Shown here: one piece after another, positions 1-7,964 of the stretch
Layout of the letters: the number at the start of each line of letters is the position of its first letter
Position numbering within the stretch: the stretch's first letter is position 1
NCBI RefSeq assembly: GCF_003001815.1
Contig: NZ_PVMZ01000003.1
Coordinates: forward strand, 310,001-374,000
Source of the DNA: Actinoplanes italicus
GTDB taxonomy: Bacteria > Actinomycetota > Actinomycetes > Mycobacteriales > Micromonosporaceae
Reading direction: 5' to 3'
DNA: 64,000 nucleotides
Notes under the pieces: model-generated
Database searches by the model: none
What the model was told of the DNA's origin: nothing
What the model saw: the letters and a program-made list of their open reading frames with translations, nothing else
Program-made: the position numbers and the translations under genes

Positions 1-2198
1 CGGTGGACGCCGCGCTGCGCCCGGAGGGCAGCCGTGGCCCGCTGGTCCGCACGCTGGCCAGCCATCAGGCCTACTATCGCCGCTGGGCCCGCACGTGGGA
101 GTTCCAGGCGCTGCTCAAGGCCCGTCCGGCCGCCGGTGACCTGGCCCTGGCGCAGGAGTGGATCGCCGACCTGGCGCCGCTGGTCTGGCACGCCGCCGAA
201 CGGCCCGAGGCGGTCGCCGACGTCCGCGACATGCGCCGCAAGATCATCGACAACATCCCGAAGAAGGAACTGGACCGCGAGATCAAACGCGGTCCGGGCG
301 GCCTGCGTGACATCGAGTTCGCGGTCCAGCTGCTCCAGCTGGTGCACGGCCGGGTCGACGAGACGCTGCGCGGCGGCGGGACCCTGCCGGCGCTGCGGGC
401 CCTGGTCACCGGCGGGTACGTCGGCCGCGAGGACGGCGAGACGCTGCTGCGCGGTTACCGCTTCCTGCGCGGTGTCGAGCACCGCCTCCAACTTCAGCAG
501 CTCAAACGTACGCACACCGTGCCTGATGACCCGGGCGGTCTGCGCTGGCTGGCGGCCGCCCTCGGCTACACCGCCCTGCCCGGCCGCGACGCCGTCGAGG
601 CGTTCCGCTCGGACTGGGTGGGCCACGCCGCGAACGTCCGCCGCCTGCACGTGAAGCTGCTCTACCGCCCGCTGCTGGAGGCGGTCGCCCGGGTGCCGGC
701 CGAGGAACTGCGGATGACGACCGAGTCGGCCCGCAAGCGGCTGGAGATCCTCGGTTTCGCCGACCCGGCCGGCGCGCTGCGTCACCTGGAGGCGCTGACC
801 GGCGGCGTGACCCGGACGTCGGCGATTCAGCGCACGCTGCTGCCGATGCTGCTGCAGGACTTCGCCGACGCCCCGGAACCCGACCGTGGCCTGCTCAGCT
901 ACCGCCAGGTGTCGGACAAGCTGGGCAGCACACCGTGGTATTTGCGCCTGCTGCGCGACGGCGGCCCGGTGGCACGCCGCCTGGCCCGGGTCCTGAGCCT
1001 CTCCCGGTACGCCACCGACCTGCTGACCCGCGACCCGGAGGCGCTGCGACTGCTCGCCGACGACGCCGAGCTGCAGCCACGGCCCCGCGAGTCGCTGCTC
1101 GACGGGTTCGCCGCGGCCGGGGAGCGGCACGCCGACCCGGTCAAGGCGATCGCCGCGGTCCGCGCGCTGCGCCGCCGTGAGCTGTTCCGGCTGGCCTGCG
1201 CCGACATCCTGAGTCAGGGCGGTGACCTGGCGCCGGAGCGCCCGTTGTCGGTCGAGGAGATCGGTGTGGCGCTCTCCGACGTCACCGACGCCACCCTCAA
1301 CGCGGCCCTGCGGATCGCCCATCGCGCGAAACCCGGCCCGGAGGGGTTGCGGTTCGCCGTCATCGGCATGGGCAGGCTAGGCAGCTACGAGATGAGCTAC
1401 CCGTCGGACGCCGACGTGCTCTTCGTCTACGAGCCACCGGCCGGCTGCCCGGAGGGCGAGGCCAGCGGGGCGGCGCACGCGATCGCCGAGGAGATGCGCC
1501 GCCTGCTGAACGCGCCCGCCCCCGACCCGGCGCTCGGGGTGGACGCCGACCTGCGCCCGGAGGGGCGTCAGGGTTCACTGGTGCGAAGCCTTCAGGCCTA
1601 CCGGCAGTACTACGAGCGCTGGTCGAAGGTGTGGGAGGCGCAGGCGCTGCTGCGGGCCCGGTTCGTCGGCGGTGACGCCGACCTGGGACGGCGGTTCGAG
1701 GTCCTGGCCGACGGTGTGCGCTATCCGGCCGGCGGCCTGACCCGTGAACAGGTCACCGAGATCCGCCGGATCAAGGCCCGGGTGGAGACCGAGCGGCTGC
1801 CCCGCGGCGCGGACCCGCACACGCACACCAAGCTGGGCCGGGGCGGTCTCGCCGACGTCGAGTGGGCGGTGCAGGTCACCCAGCTGCGGCACGCCCACGC
1901 GGTTCCGGAGCTGCGTAAGACCCGGACTCTGGAGGCGCTGGCCTCGGCGGTGGAGGCGGGCCTGGTCGCCGCGTCGGACGCGGCCGAGATGGCGGCCGGC
2001 TGGACGCTCGCGGCGCAGGTGCGCAACGCCCTCACCCTGGTCCGTGGCCGTCCGACCGACCAGCTGCCCCGGCACGGGGTCGAGCTGGCGGGCGTGGTGC
2101 TCCTGCTGGACGGCGGCGACCCGGGTGAGTTCGTGGACCGCTACCTGCGGCTGACCCGGCGGTCCCGGGCGGCGATGGAACGGGTGCTGGAGGCCTGA
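1..2198 (+). CDS. glnE: Bifunctional glutamine synthetase adenylyltransferase/deadenylyltransferase GlnE, 5'-truncated by window edge
   Basis: C-terminal ~731 residues of GlnE, which adds AMP to, or removes it from, a tyrosine of glutamine synthetase in response to nitrogen status. The frame is open at base 1 with no start; compared with the usual ~1000 residues, roughly 270 are missing. The fragment enters in the first nucleotidyltransferase (LRPEGSRGPLVR), crosses the first helical domain, then repeats the pair: a second nucleotidyltransferase with GMGRLGSYEMSY and SDADV at fragment residues ~454-474 and LRPEGRQGSLVR at ~516, then a second helical domain. Its substrate GlnA is encoded at 17656-19080. 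The stop directly abuts the stop of the convergent neighbour. Confidence 0.97.
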   Translation, partial: VDAALRPEGSRGPLVRTLASHQAYYRRWARTWEFQALLKARPAAGDLALAQEWIADLAPLVWHAAERPEAVADVRDMRRKIIDNIPKKELDREIKRGPGGLRDIEFAVQLLQLVHGRVDETLRGGGTLPALRALVTGGYVGREDGETLLRGYRFLRGVEHRLQLQQLKRTHTVPDDPGGLRWLAAALGYTALPGRDAVEAFRSDWVGHAANVRRLHVKLLYRPLLEAVARVPAEELRMTTESARKRLEILGFADPAGALRHLEALTGGVTRTSAIQRTLLPMLLQDFADAPEPDRGLLSYRQVSDKLGSTPWYLRLLRDGGPVARRLARVLSLSRYATDLLTRDPEALRLLADDAELQPRPRESLLDGFAAAGERHADPVKAIAAVRALRRRELFRLACADILSQGGDLAPERPLSVEEIGVALSDVTDATLNAALRIAHRAKPGPEGLRFAVIGMGRLGSYEMSYPSDADVLFVYEPPAGCPEGEASGAAHAIAEEMRRLLNAPAPDPALGVDADLRPEGRQGSLVRSLQAYRQYYERWSKVWEAQALLRARFVGGDADLGRRFEVLADGVRYPAGGLTREQVTEIRRIKARVETERLPRGADPHTHTKLGRGGLADVEWAVQVTQLRHAHAVPELRKTRTLEALASAVEAGLVAASDAAEMAAGWTLAAQVRNALTLVRGRPTDQLPRHGVELAGVVLLLDGGDPGEFVDRYLRLTRRSRAAMERVLEA

Positions 2199-2948
2199 TC
2201 AGCACGGTCGGTTCGTGCCGTCGCTCCGCAGCATGCGATAGTCGCCGTCGTCGACGGTGAGGATGTAGACGACGTCCCAGCGGGTGCAGCTCTCGTCGGG
2301 GCGTTCCGGCGGGCCGTGACCGGCCTTCTGCTCGCTGCGGAAGCTCACCTCGGCCCGCAGCCGCCCCGACGCCGTCGAGCTGAGCCTCCGCAGCACGACG
2401 TCGGAGTCCCGGCTGGTCGAGGTGCCCTTGGCGAAGGCCTTCAGCTGACCGGGTACGCCCGGATCGAGCTCCCCGGCCGGGTCGAGCACCCTTGCCACCG
2501 CCCGGTAGTCGCGCTCGTTGATGCCGGTGAAGTAGTCGTCGAACATGGCCGCCACGTCACGGGCGCGGGGGTCGTCGACGGCCGGGTCCACGGTCACCAG
2601 GCGGACCTCGGCGTCCTCCAGGATCGGCGTGGAGCTGGTCCGGGAGGCGGCCGGGGCCGGCGCCGTGGTGGCGGCGGCCAAGGGTTGCCGCTCGGCACCC
2701 ATCAGGCGCGGTCCGCCGACCACCGCCGCGGTGCCCAGAGCGCCGATGAGCACGACGATCGGCAGGGCCGGCAGCACGCGGCTGCGTGAGGGTGGCTCGG
2801 GCTCGGCCGGCTCCGGTATCCAGAGCGGCGCGGCCGGCTCGGGCTTCCAGATCTCCACGGCCCGTGACTCGCGGCGCGGCCGCTCGCACGCCGTACACGG
2901 GTCCGGCATTCCGATGTTGCGTGCACCGCAGTTGACGCAGATCCACAT
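2199..2948 (-). CDS. Membrane-anchored protein with an N-terminal RanBP2-type zinc finger
   Basis: 249 residues of unknown function. Residues 2-21 fit the RanBP2 zinc-finger pattern W-x-C-x2-C-x3-N-x6-C-x2-C exactly (W2, C4, C7, N11, C18, C21), so a Zn-binding knuckle is likely. A Pro/Glu-rich linker follows, then one hydrophobic segment (~residues 77-98, LPIVVLIGALGTAAVVGG), an Ala/Pro-rich stretch and a ~150-residue C-terminal domain predicted outside the membrane. That domain resembles NTF2-like or stress-ribosome-like folds only by general look (MFDDYFTGINERDYRAVA near 155). The topology would be zinc finger in the cytoplasm and sensor or scaffold domain outside. It converges on glnE with no gap. 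Function not assigned. Confidence 0.8.
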   Translation of the reverse strand: MWICVNCGARNIGMPDPCTACERPRRESRAVEIWKPEPAAPLWIPEPAEPEPPSRSRVLPALPIVVLIGALGTAAVVGGPRLMGAERQPLAAATTAPAPAASRTSSTPILEDAEVRLVTVDPAVDDPRARDVAAMFDDYFTGINERDYRAVARVLDPAGELDPGVPGQLKAFAKGTSTSRDSDVVLRRLSSTASGRLRAEVSFRSEQKAGHGPPERPDESCTRWDVVYILTVDDGDYRMLRSDGTNRPC

Positions 2949-3016
2949 CCGGCTCGTCCTCCCACCGTGCTCAACGAAGCCGGCGGATGGATGCCGCGGA
3001 GGGTCACCTGCCCGTG

Positions 3017-3457
3017 TCAGCCGGTGGCGGCGGCGATCACCCGCGTCAGTGCCTCGTGCACGCGGCGAAGCTCCTCGATCGGCATGCCGAGCCGCTCGAC
3101 CACGGCGGGCGGGATCTTCTCGGCGTCGGCGCGCAGGGCCCGGCCGCGTTCGGTCAGCGTGAGCGCGAGGCTCCGCTCGTCGGACCGGTCGCGCTCGCGC
3201 CGGACGTACCCGATGGCCTCGAGTCTTTTGAGCAGTGGGGAAAGGGTGCCCGGGTCGAGTTGCAGAAGTTCGCTGAGCCGGCGCACCGAAAGCGGGGCAT
3301 GCTGCCAGAGGGCGAGCATCACGAGGTACTGCGGGTGTGTCAGGCCCATCGGTTCGAGCAGGGGCCGGTAGATCGCCACGACACTGCGGGCGGCCACCGA
3401 CAGCGCGAAGCAGACCTGCTGCTCCAGCGCCAGGGGGTCCTCGACCGGGTCACTCAT
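3017..3457 (-). CDS. ohrR: MarR-family, OhrR-type organic hydroperoxide-sensing repressor
   Basis: 146-residue winged-helix regulator. The N-terminal segment QQVCFALSVAARS with its single cysteine at residue 16, followed by YRPLLEPMGLTHPQYLVML, matches the one-cysteine OhrR subgroup, in which oxidation of this cysteine by organic peroxides releases the repressor from DNA. The wing region carries the typical D-x-R-S-D-E-R-S (RDRSDERSLALTLT). OhrR usually sits beside ohr, an organic hydroperoxide reductase, but no ohr gene is visible here; the divergent neighbour is a 71-residue protein of another kind. A dyad-rich stretch at 3472-3502 between the two starts is the probable operator. Assignment to OhrR rather than another MarR rests on the cysteine context. 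Confidence 0.85.
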   Translation of the reverse strand: MSDPVEDPLALEQQVCFALSVAARSVVAIYRPLLEPMGLTHPQYLVMLALWQHAPLSVRRLSELLQLDPGTLSPLLKRLEAIGYVRRERDRSDERSLALTLTERGRALRADAEKIPPAVVERLGMPIEELRRVHEALTRVIAAATG

Positions 3458-3471
3458 GGGTGGTCAGCCTA

Positions 3472-3502
3472 CCAATAGTTGGTGTACAAATGATTGGACC
3501 AC
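3472..3502. promoter_or_regulatory. Candidate OhrR/MarR operator between divergent genes
   Basis: AT-rich island in GC-rich surroundings with CCAA-N3-TTGG at 3472-3482 and a second ATTGG at its right end, enclosing TTGGTGTACAAA, which is 8/12 self-complementary. It lies 15 bp from the ohrR start and ~20 bp from the start of the divergent small gene, where a MarR dimer would control both promoters. Binding is inferred. Confidence 0.55.
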
Positions 3503-3522
3503 CAAGCATATCGGGAGACGTC

Positions 3523-3738
3523 ATGTCGAGCTTCAAGGCCTGGTTTCACCGCACGTTCGACGACTGGTTCTTCCGGTCGCTGATCGGGCCGGCCCAGACC
3601 AAGGGCGCCGTGCACGGGGCCGACCACTTCGCTCGTGAGCAGTGGAAACGCGACCTTGAGAACCGCAAGCGCTACACCCGCGAGCAGCGTGAGCGCAAAC
3701 GCGCCGAGCGCGAGGCCCGCCGTTCCGGCGTCAGCTGA
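3523..3738 (+). CDS. Small basic/charged protein, unknown function
   Basis: 71 residues. The start at 3523 is chosen because GGGAGA lies 6 bp upstream; an ATG at 3490 lies inside the putative operator and lacks a ribosome site. The N-terminal third is aromatic-rich (FKAWFHRTFDDWFFRSL); the C-terminal half (from ~residue 40) is a highly charged helix of Arg/Lys/Glu repeats (EQRERKRAEREARRS), likely a solvent-exposed or nucleic-acid-binding helix. No membrane segment or cysteine. Divergent from the OhrR-like gene, so it may be peroxide-inducible. No family recognised. Confidence 0.7.
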   Translation: MSSFKAWFHRTFDDWFFRSLIGPAQTKGAVHGADHFAREQWKRDLENRKRYTREQRERKRAEREARRSGVS

Positions 3739-3829
3739 GCGCCGCCCCGCCGAATTGCCCGTTCAGGCGGGAGACGTGCCCCAGCGAACCCCAGTCGATG
3801 TCGTCGAGCCCCGCGAACATTGGCGCACC

Positions 3830-5446
3830 CTAGAACAGACTGCTGGTCAGGGTGTAGCGGCCGGCGGCCGGGACACGGAGCCGGGTCCAGTCGCCCTCGG
3901 CGGCGGTCACTGTGGCGCCGCCGGAGACGGTCAGCCAGCGGTGGTGGCGCACCCGCACGGCGATCTCCCCGGCGGCCGGCGCGTCCAGCACGATCGTCGC
4001 GGCGTCCTGCCGGACCAGTGTGGCCGGGGCGCCGACGATCGCACGCGGCGCGGCCACCGCGTACAGGCGCCAGTGCGGTCCGGTCCAGATCAGGGTGAGG
4101 TACGGCAACCCGCCCGTCACCAGCGCGGCCTCGTCCCGGCCGGGCCACGCGAGTTCCACGTCGGGCACCGCCACGAACTGGACGGCCTCATGATCGAGCC
4201 AGGCCCGGTAGCTGTCGGCGTTCAGCTCGACGCCGGTCCCGGCCGCGCCCGGCACGGTGGTGAAGAACAGCGGGTTCCGGTCGATGTCGGCCTGCCGCAG
4301 CCACCCCCGTGCCAGCGGTATCTCCGCCATCGACGCGGCCTCCCAGTACGACCGGGTCGGCGGGATCTCCACCCGCCCGGTCAGCGTCTCGGCGGCCAGC
4401 CGGTCCAGCAGTGGCCGGAAGTACGCCGGATCCGCCGACGGGTTGCCGATGTCACGAATGTCGTTCGCCACCACCGGCGGCTGCCACCACGCCACCACCG
4501 CGAGCAGCACGACCACGGCCCACGAGGGAGTCGATCTCCGTCGGGGCAGCACCGCCCAGGCGGCCAGCACCGGCAGCGCGAACATCACCGCGAGCCGTGT
4601 CGCGTTCAGCCCCACCGGCGTGTGGATCAGCGACGCGGCCAGCACGCCGGCCGACGACAGGAGCGCACCGATCCGCACCGCCCGCACCGGCACGAGAACA
4701 GCCACGACCACGCCGGTCACCACGGCGTGCACGGTGTCGGTGCGGCTGATGTTCATCCACCCGCCGTCCCCGAACAGCAGCGAGGTGACCGCGAGCGGCA
4801 CGGCGGCCGGAACCGCCACCAGCAACCCCGCCCCCCGGCGGTGCCGTACCGCTGTCCCGGGCGCGGTGAGACAGCGGTGTGACCCAGCCGGTGGGGTTGA
4901 CAGGGTCAGGGCCACGCCGGCCAGGCCTAGGAACAGGCCGGCGACCGGGCTCGTCGCGGCGCACAGCAGGGCGAGGAGAACAGCCGCCGCCACTCGGGTG
5001 CGGCGGTTCGGCAGGGTGAGCGCGATCAGGGCCGCGAGGCCGAAACAGATCCCGAGGCCGTACGTCACCCGCCCGCTGATCAGGTTCCCGGCGAAGGCGG
5101 CGACACCCAGGAGAGCGCCGGCCACCGGCCGCACGGCTCCGGTGCGCCGCAGCAGCACGGCCAGCAGCACCGGACCGGCGACCAGTGTCAGCACCCCGGT
5201 GATCCGCACGCCGAGCAGCGCCATCACCGCCGGTGACACCAGGCTGTAGCCGAACTGCTCGACCCCGGCGTACCAGCGCAGGTCGACCGGCACCGTCCCG
5301 TGTGCTTCGAGGAACCCGGCCCGTGCGACCTGCGCGGCCAGGTCCGACCCCATCGGCGGGAGCAGCAGGTAGACCACGCCGAGCGCGGTCGCGACCAGCG
5401 CGGCGCTCCACTCCAGCCGTCGCCGGGCCCACATCCCGCCGACCAT
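3830..5446 (-). CDS. Polytopic membrane protein, GT-C glycosyltransferase-like, with a palindromic element inside the gene
   Basis: 538 residues from ATG 5446 (an alternative ATG is at 5434); longer upstream extensions run through low-complexity sequence and into the divergent gene, so are rejected. About 10-11 hydrophobic segments fill residues 10-330, and a ~200-residue soluble C-terminal domain, probably extracytoplasmic, ends the protein. The first loop after TM1 carries charged residues (PPMGSDLAAQVARAG), as in GT-C enzymes, but no family hallmark is decisive. Residues ~185-205 (a hydrophilic loop containing AVRHRRGAG) are encoded by a 62-bp palindrome that recurs at 33369-33430. Divergent from an MptB-like gene at 5492, so a role in cell-envelope glycan assembly is plausible. 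Confidence 0.75.
   Translation of the reverse strand: MVGGMWARRRLEWSAALVATALGVVYLLLPPMGSDLAAQVARAGFLEAHGTVPVDLRWYAGVEQFGYSLVSPAVMALLGVRITGVLTLVAGPVLLAVLLRRTGAVRPVAGALLGVAAFAGNLISGRVTYGLGICFGLAALIALTLPNRRTRVAAAVLLALLCAATSPVAGLFLGLAGVALTLSTPPAGSHRCLTAPGTAVRHRRGAGLLVAVPAAVPLAVTSLLFGDGGWMNISRTDTVHAVVTGVVVAVLVPVRAVRIGALLSSAGVLAASLIHTPVGLNATRLAVMFALPVLAAWAVLPRRRSTPSWAVVVLLAVVAWWQPPVVANDIRDIGNPSADPAYFRPLLDRLAAETLTGRVEIPPTRSYWEAASMAEIPLARGWLRQADIDRNPLFFTTVPGAAGTGVELNADSYRAWLDHEAVQFVAVPDVELAWPGRDEAALVTGGLPYLTLIWTGPHWRLYAVAAPRAIVGAPATLVRQDAATIVLDAPAAGEIAVRVRHHRWLTVSGGATVTAAEGDWTRLRVPAAGRYTLTSSLF
4832..4893 (+). repeat. Dispersed palindromic element, copy 1 (intragenic)
   Basis: 62 bp, 51/62 identical without gaps to the reverse complement of 33369-33430. 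The core is a 9-bp inverted repeat ACCGCTGTC (4848-4856) / GACAGCGGT (4870-4878) with a 13-nt loop. It lies in the coding sequence of the membrane protein above and codes for ~21 residues of a hydrophilic loop. The outer arms are eroded compared with the second copy. Confidence 0.8.
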
Positions 5447-5491
5447 ACCGGTACGTCGGTGGTAGCAGCCTGTCACGGTAGGGTCTGCGGC

Positions 5492-6877
5492 ATGCCCCGT
5501 CCGATCGTCGTCCGCTGCACGGGGCTGGCAGGCAGTCTGCTGCTCGCGGGGGCGGCGTGGCTGGGCGGGGCGAGCAGTCCGTGGGAACCCACGGTGACGC
5601 CCCGAACGATCCTCGCCGGGCGTGACGGTGTGTTGCTGCCGCTCTGCTGGCTGGCCGGCACGCTGCTGCTGACCGGCGCCTGGTGGGCCGGGCGGCGGGT
5701 GGTGCCGTCGCTGCGCCACGCCTTGGTGACTGCCGCTCTGTGGGCGCTGCCTCTGCTGCCGTTCCTGCCGCTCGGCAGTTATGACGTCCACTCCTACGCG
5801 TGTCAGGGCTGGCAGCTGGCGGCCGGGCTCGACCCGTACGCCGGTGGTGTCGATCTTCTGGGTTGTCCCTGGACCGACGCCGTGGCGCCGACGTGGCGCG
5901 GATCACCGGCCCCTTACGGCCCGGTCTTCCTGGCGATGGCGGCGGCGGCCGCCGAGCTGGGCGGCTCGCTGACCGGGACCGTCGCGCTGCTGCGGGGGAT
6001 CGCGGTGCTCGGGGTGGTGGCGCTGGCATGGTGCCTGGTGCGGCTGGCACGCCACACCGGTGTCCCGCCGGAGCGCGCGGTGTGGCTGGCCCTGGCCTGT
6101 CCGCTCGTGCCGATCCACCTGATCTCGGGCGCCCACAACGAGGCGGTGATGGTGGCGCTGCTGGCCGGCGGGCTGCTCGCCGCCGTGTCCCGGCGCGTGC
6201 TGCTCGCCGGGGTGCTGCTGGGTCTGGCCGTCGGCGTGAAGGCGACAGCGGTCGTGGTGCTGCCGTTCGTGGCGCTGCTGTTCCCGGGCCTGGCCCGCAA
6301 GGCGATGCTGGCCGGGGGAGCGGTGGCGACGCTGACGGCCGTGTCGTTCGGCACCGGGCTGGGGCTCGGCTGGGTGACCGGCCTGTCCGGCAGCGGGGTG
6401 TCGGTGCAGTGGACGGCGCCGCCGACCGCGGTCGGCATGACCCTGGAGCTGCTCGGGGTGCCCGGCGCGGTGACCGGCGCCCGGATCGCGGGGATGATCG
6501 TCCTGTCCGCGGTCCTGGTGTGGCTGTGGCTGCGGGCGCGCCATCGGGACCCGGTGCTGCACGCCGGCCTGGCCCTGGCCGCGACCGTCCTGCTGGCCCC
6601 GGTGTTCCATCCCTGGTACGCCCTGTGGCCGCTGACCGTCCTGGCGGTCACCCTGCCCGGGGACACCCGGTGGCTCGCCGCCCCCTGCGCGGTGGCCGGA
6701 GTCCTCTGTTTGCCCGACGGGTACAACCTGGCCTTGGCGACGAAAGCGCAGGGAGCGATCGTCGTGACCGTGCTCGTTGGTTGTCTAGTGTGGAAAGTTC
6801 TGTATGAAACGAAAAGCGATAGTCGGCGGCTTGCTGTCGATCACGGTGGGGCTGATCGTTCTAGCGGTGTTCCGTAA
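5492..6877 (+). CDS. MptB-family polyprenol-phosphomannose-dependent alpha-1,6-mannosyltransferase-like GT-C protein
   Basis: 461 residues from ATG 5492. About 12 hydrophobic segments. The GT-C signature is in the first large external loop: LGSYDVHSYACQGWQLAAG with the acidic D-x-x-S-Y motif, then DPYAGG and the APYGP stretch typical of MptB-type mannosyltransferases. Known members use polyprenyl-phosphate mannose to extend alpha-1,6-mannan cores of lipoglycans outside the membrane. The 3' end overlaps the next GT87 gene by 74 bp, which implies coupled expression and one envelope-glycan pathway. Substrate specificity is inferred from family only. Confidence 0.82.
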   Translation: MPRPIVVRCTGLAGSLLLAGAAWLGGASSPWEPTVTPRTILAGRDGVLLPLCWLAGTLLLTGAWWAGRRVVPSLRHALVTAALWALPLLPFLPLGSYDVHSYACQGWQLAAGLDPYAGGVDLLGCPWTDAVAPTWRGSPAPYGPVFLAMAAAAAELGGSLTGTVALLRGIAVLGVVALAWCLVRLARHTGVPPERAVWLALACPLVPIHLISGAHNEAVMVALLAGGLLAAVSRRVLLAGVLLGLAVGVKATAVVVLPFVALLFPGLARKAMLAGGAVATLTAVSFGTGLGLGWVTGLSGSGVSVQWTAPPTAVGMTLELLGVPGAVTGARIAGMIVLSAVLVWLWLRARHRDPVLHAGLALAATVLLAPVFHPWYALWPLTVLAVTLPGDTRWLAAPCAVAGVLCLPDGYNLALATKAQGAIVVTVLVGCLVWKVLYETKSDSRRLAVDHGGADRSSGVP

Positions 6878-7955
6878 CTCGTACTTCGACTCCCGGGTCT
6901 ATCACGGGGCGATCGTGTACTGGTTCCGGGACGGCGGCATGGTCTACGACTTCCTTCGCCCGGGTACGCCGTACGGCTTCACCTATCCGCCCTTCGCCGG
7001 TCTGGTGATGTCGCCGATGGCGGCCCTGCCGGTGTTGATGGTCATGATCCTCGCGTCGATCGGCACGGTGATCACCACGGGTCTGCTGGTCTGGTGGATG
7101 ACCGGTCCGCTGATCCGTAGCCGGGGCTGGCCGCTCGGCTTCACGTTCATGATCTTCCTCTGCCTGGCACTGTCCTTCGAGCCGGTGCGCGAAACGATCA
7201 GTTTCGGCCAGGTCAACACGCTCCTGCTGACCCTGGTCGCCGCCGACATGCTGCTCGGGCTCGCCAAGGGCCGCAAGTGGGCCGGAATCGGCATCGGCCT
7301 GGCCACCGCGATCAAGCTGACGCCCGGCGTCTTCATCATCTATCTGCTGGTGACCCGGCGCTGGCGGGCCGCCGGCACCGCGATCGGCACGGCCACCGGT
7401 GTCACCCTGCTGGCCGGGGCGATCTTCCCGGACGAGTCCCGCGAGTTCTGGACCTCGGCGCTCTGGGACACCAACCGGGTCGGGCTGCTGCACTACCTGT
7501 CCAACCAGTCCGAACGCGGCCTGCTGGCCCGTCTGCCGATCGACACGATCGAGTCGAAGGTGTGGGTCGTGTGCGTGCTGCTGACCCTCGGCGCCTGGGC
7601 GTGGCGGGTGGCGAAGGCGCCCGACGACGTGCTCGGCGGCCTGGCCCTCACCGGCATCCTGAGCTGCCTCATCAGCCCGGTCACCTGGGTGCACCACTGG
7701 GTGTGGGTGCTCCCGGCGCTGGTGCGGTGCCTGTCGGTGTTCGACTCCGACCGGCCCCGGTTCTATCTGGGCGCCTCCGCGTACGTGCTGATGACCTCGC
7801 ACGTCACGTGGCTGTGGGAGAAGGCGCCCCGGCCGCCGCTGCACATGCTCGGCGGCAATCTTTATGTCTGGTTCGGCCTGGCTCTGCTGCTCTGGACACC
7901 TCTCGGCACCCGTCGTTCGTCCGATGTCCACGAGAAGGACAAGATCATCGCGTAG
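6804..7955 (+). CDS. GT87 (DUF2029) family alpha-mannosyltransferase-like membrane protein
   Basis: 383 residues, ~10 membrane segments. Features typical of GT87/PimE-like enzymes: an early DSRVYHGAIVYW loop with the catalytic-type Asp, FTYPPFAGLVMSP after TM1, FGQVNTLLLTLV, and AIKLTPGVFIIYLL. GT87 enzymes transfer mannose from polyprenyl-phosphate mannose, for example onto phosphatidylinositol mannosides. It begins inside the end of the MptB-like gene and is followed 9 bp later by the beta-propeller gene, so the three form one transcription unit. The exact acceptor cannot be read from sequence. Confidence 0.83.
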   Translation: MKRKAIVGGLLSITVGLIVLAVFRNSYFDSRVYHGAIVYWFRDGGMVYDFLRPGTPYGFTYPPFAGLVMSPMAALPVLMVMILASIGTVITTGLLVWWMTGPLIRSRGWPLGFTFMIFLCLALSFEPVRETISFGQVNTLLLTLVAADMLLGLAKGRKWAGIGIGLATAIKLTPGVFIIYLLVTRRWRAAGTAIGTATGVTLLAGAIFPDESREFWTSALWDTNRVGLLHYLSNQSERGLLARLPIDTIESKVWVVCVLLTLGAWAWRVAKAPDDVLGGLALTGILSCLISPVTWVHHWVWVLPALVRCLSVFDSDRPRFYLGASAYVLMTSHVTWLWEKAPRPPLHMLGGNLYVWFGLALLLWTPLGTRRSSDVHEKDKIIA

Positions 7956-7964
7956 TCAGAGCGC

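Noticed and set aside
3830..5791. 653-residue version of the membrane protein starting at 5791
   Set aside because: The extra 115 residues are low-complexity, antisense to the start of the divergent MptB-like gene, and precede a good N-terminal TM at the 5446 start.
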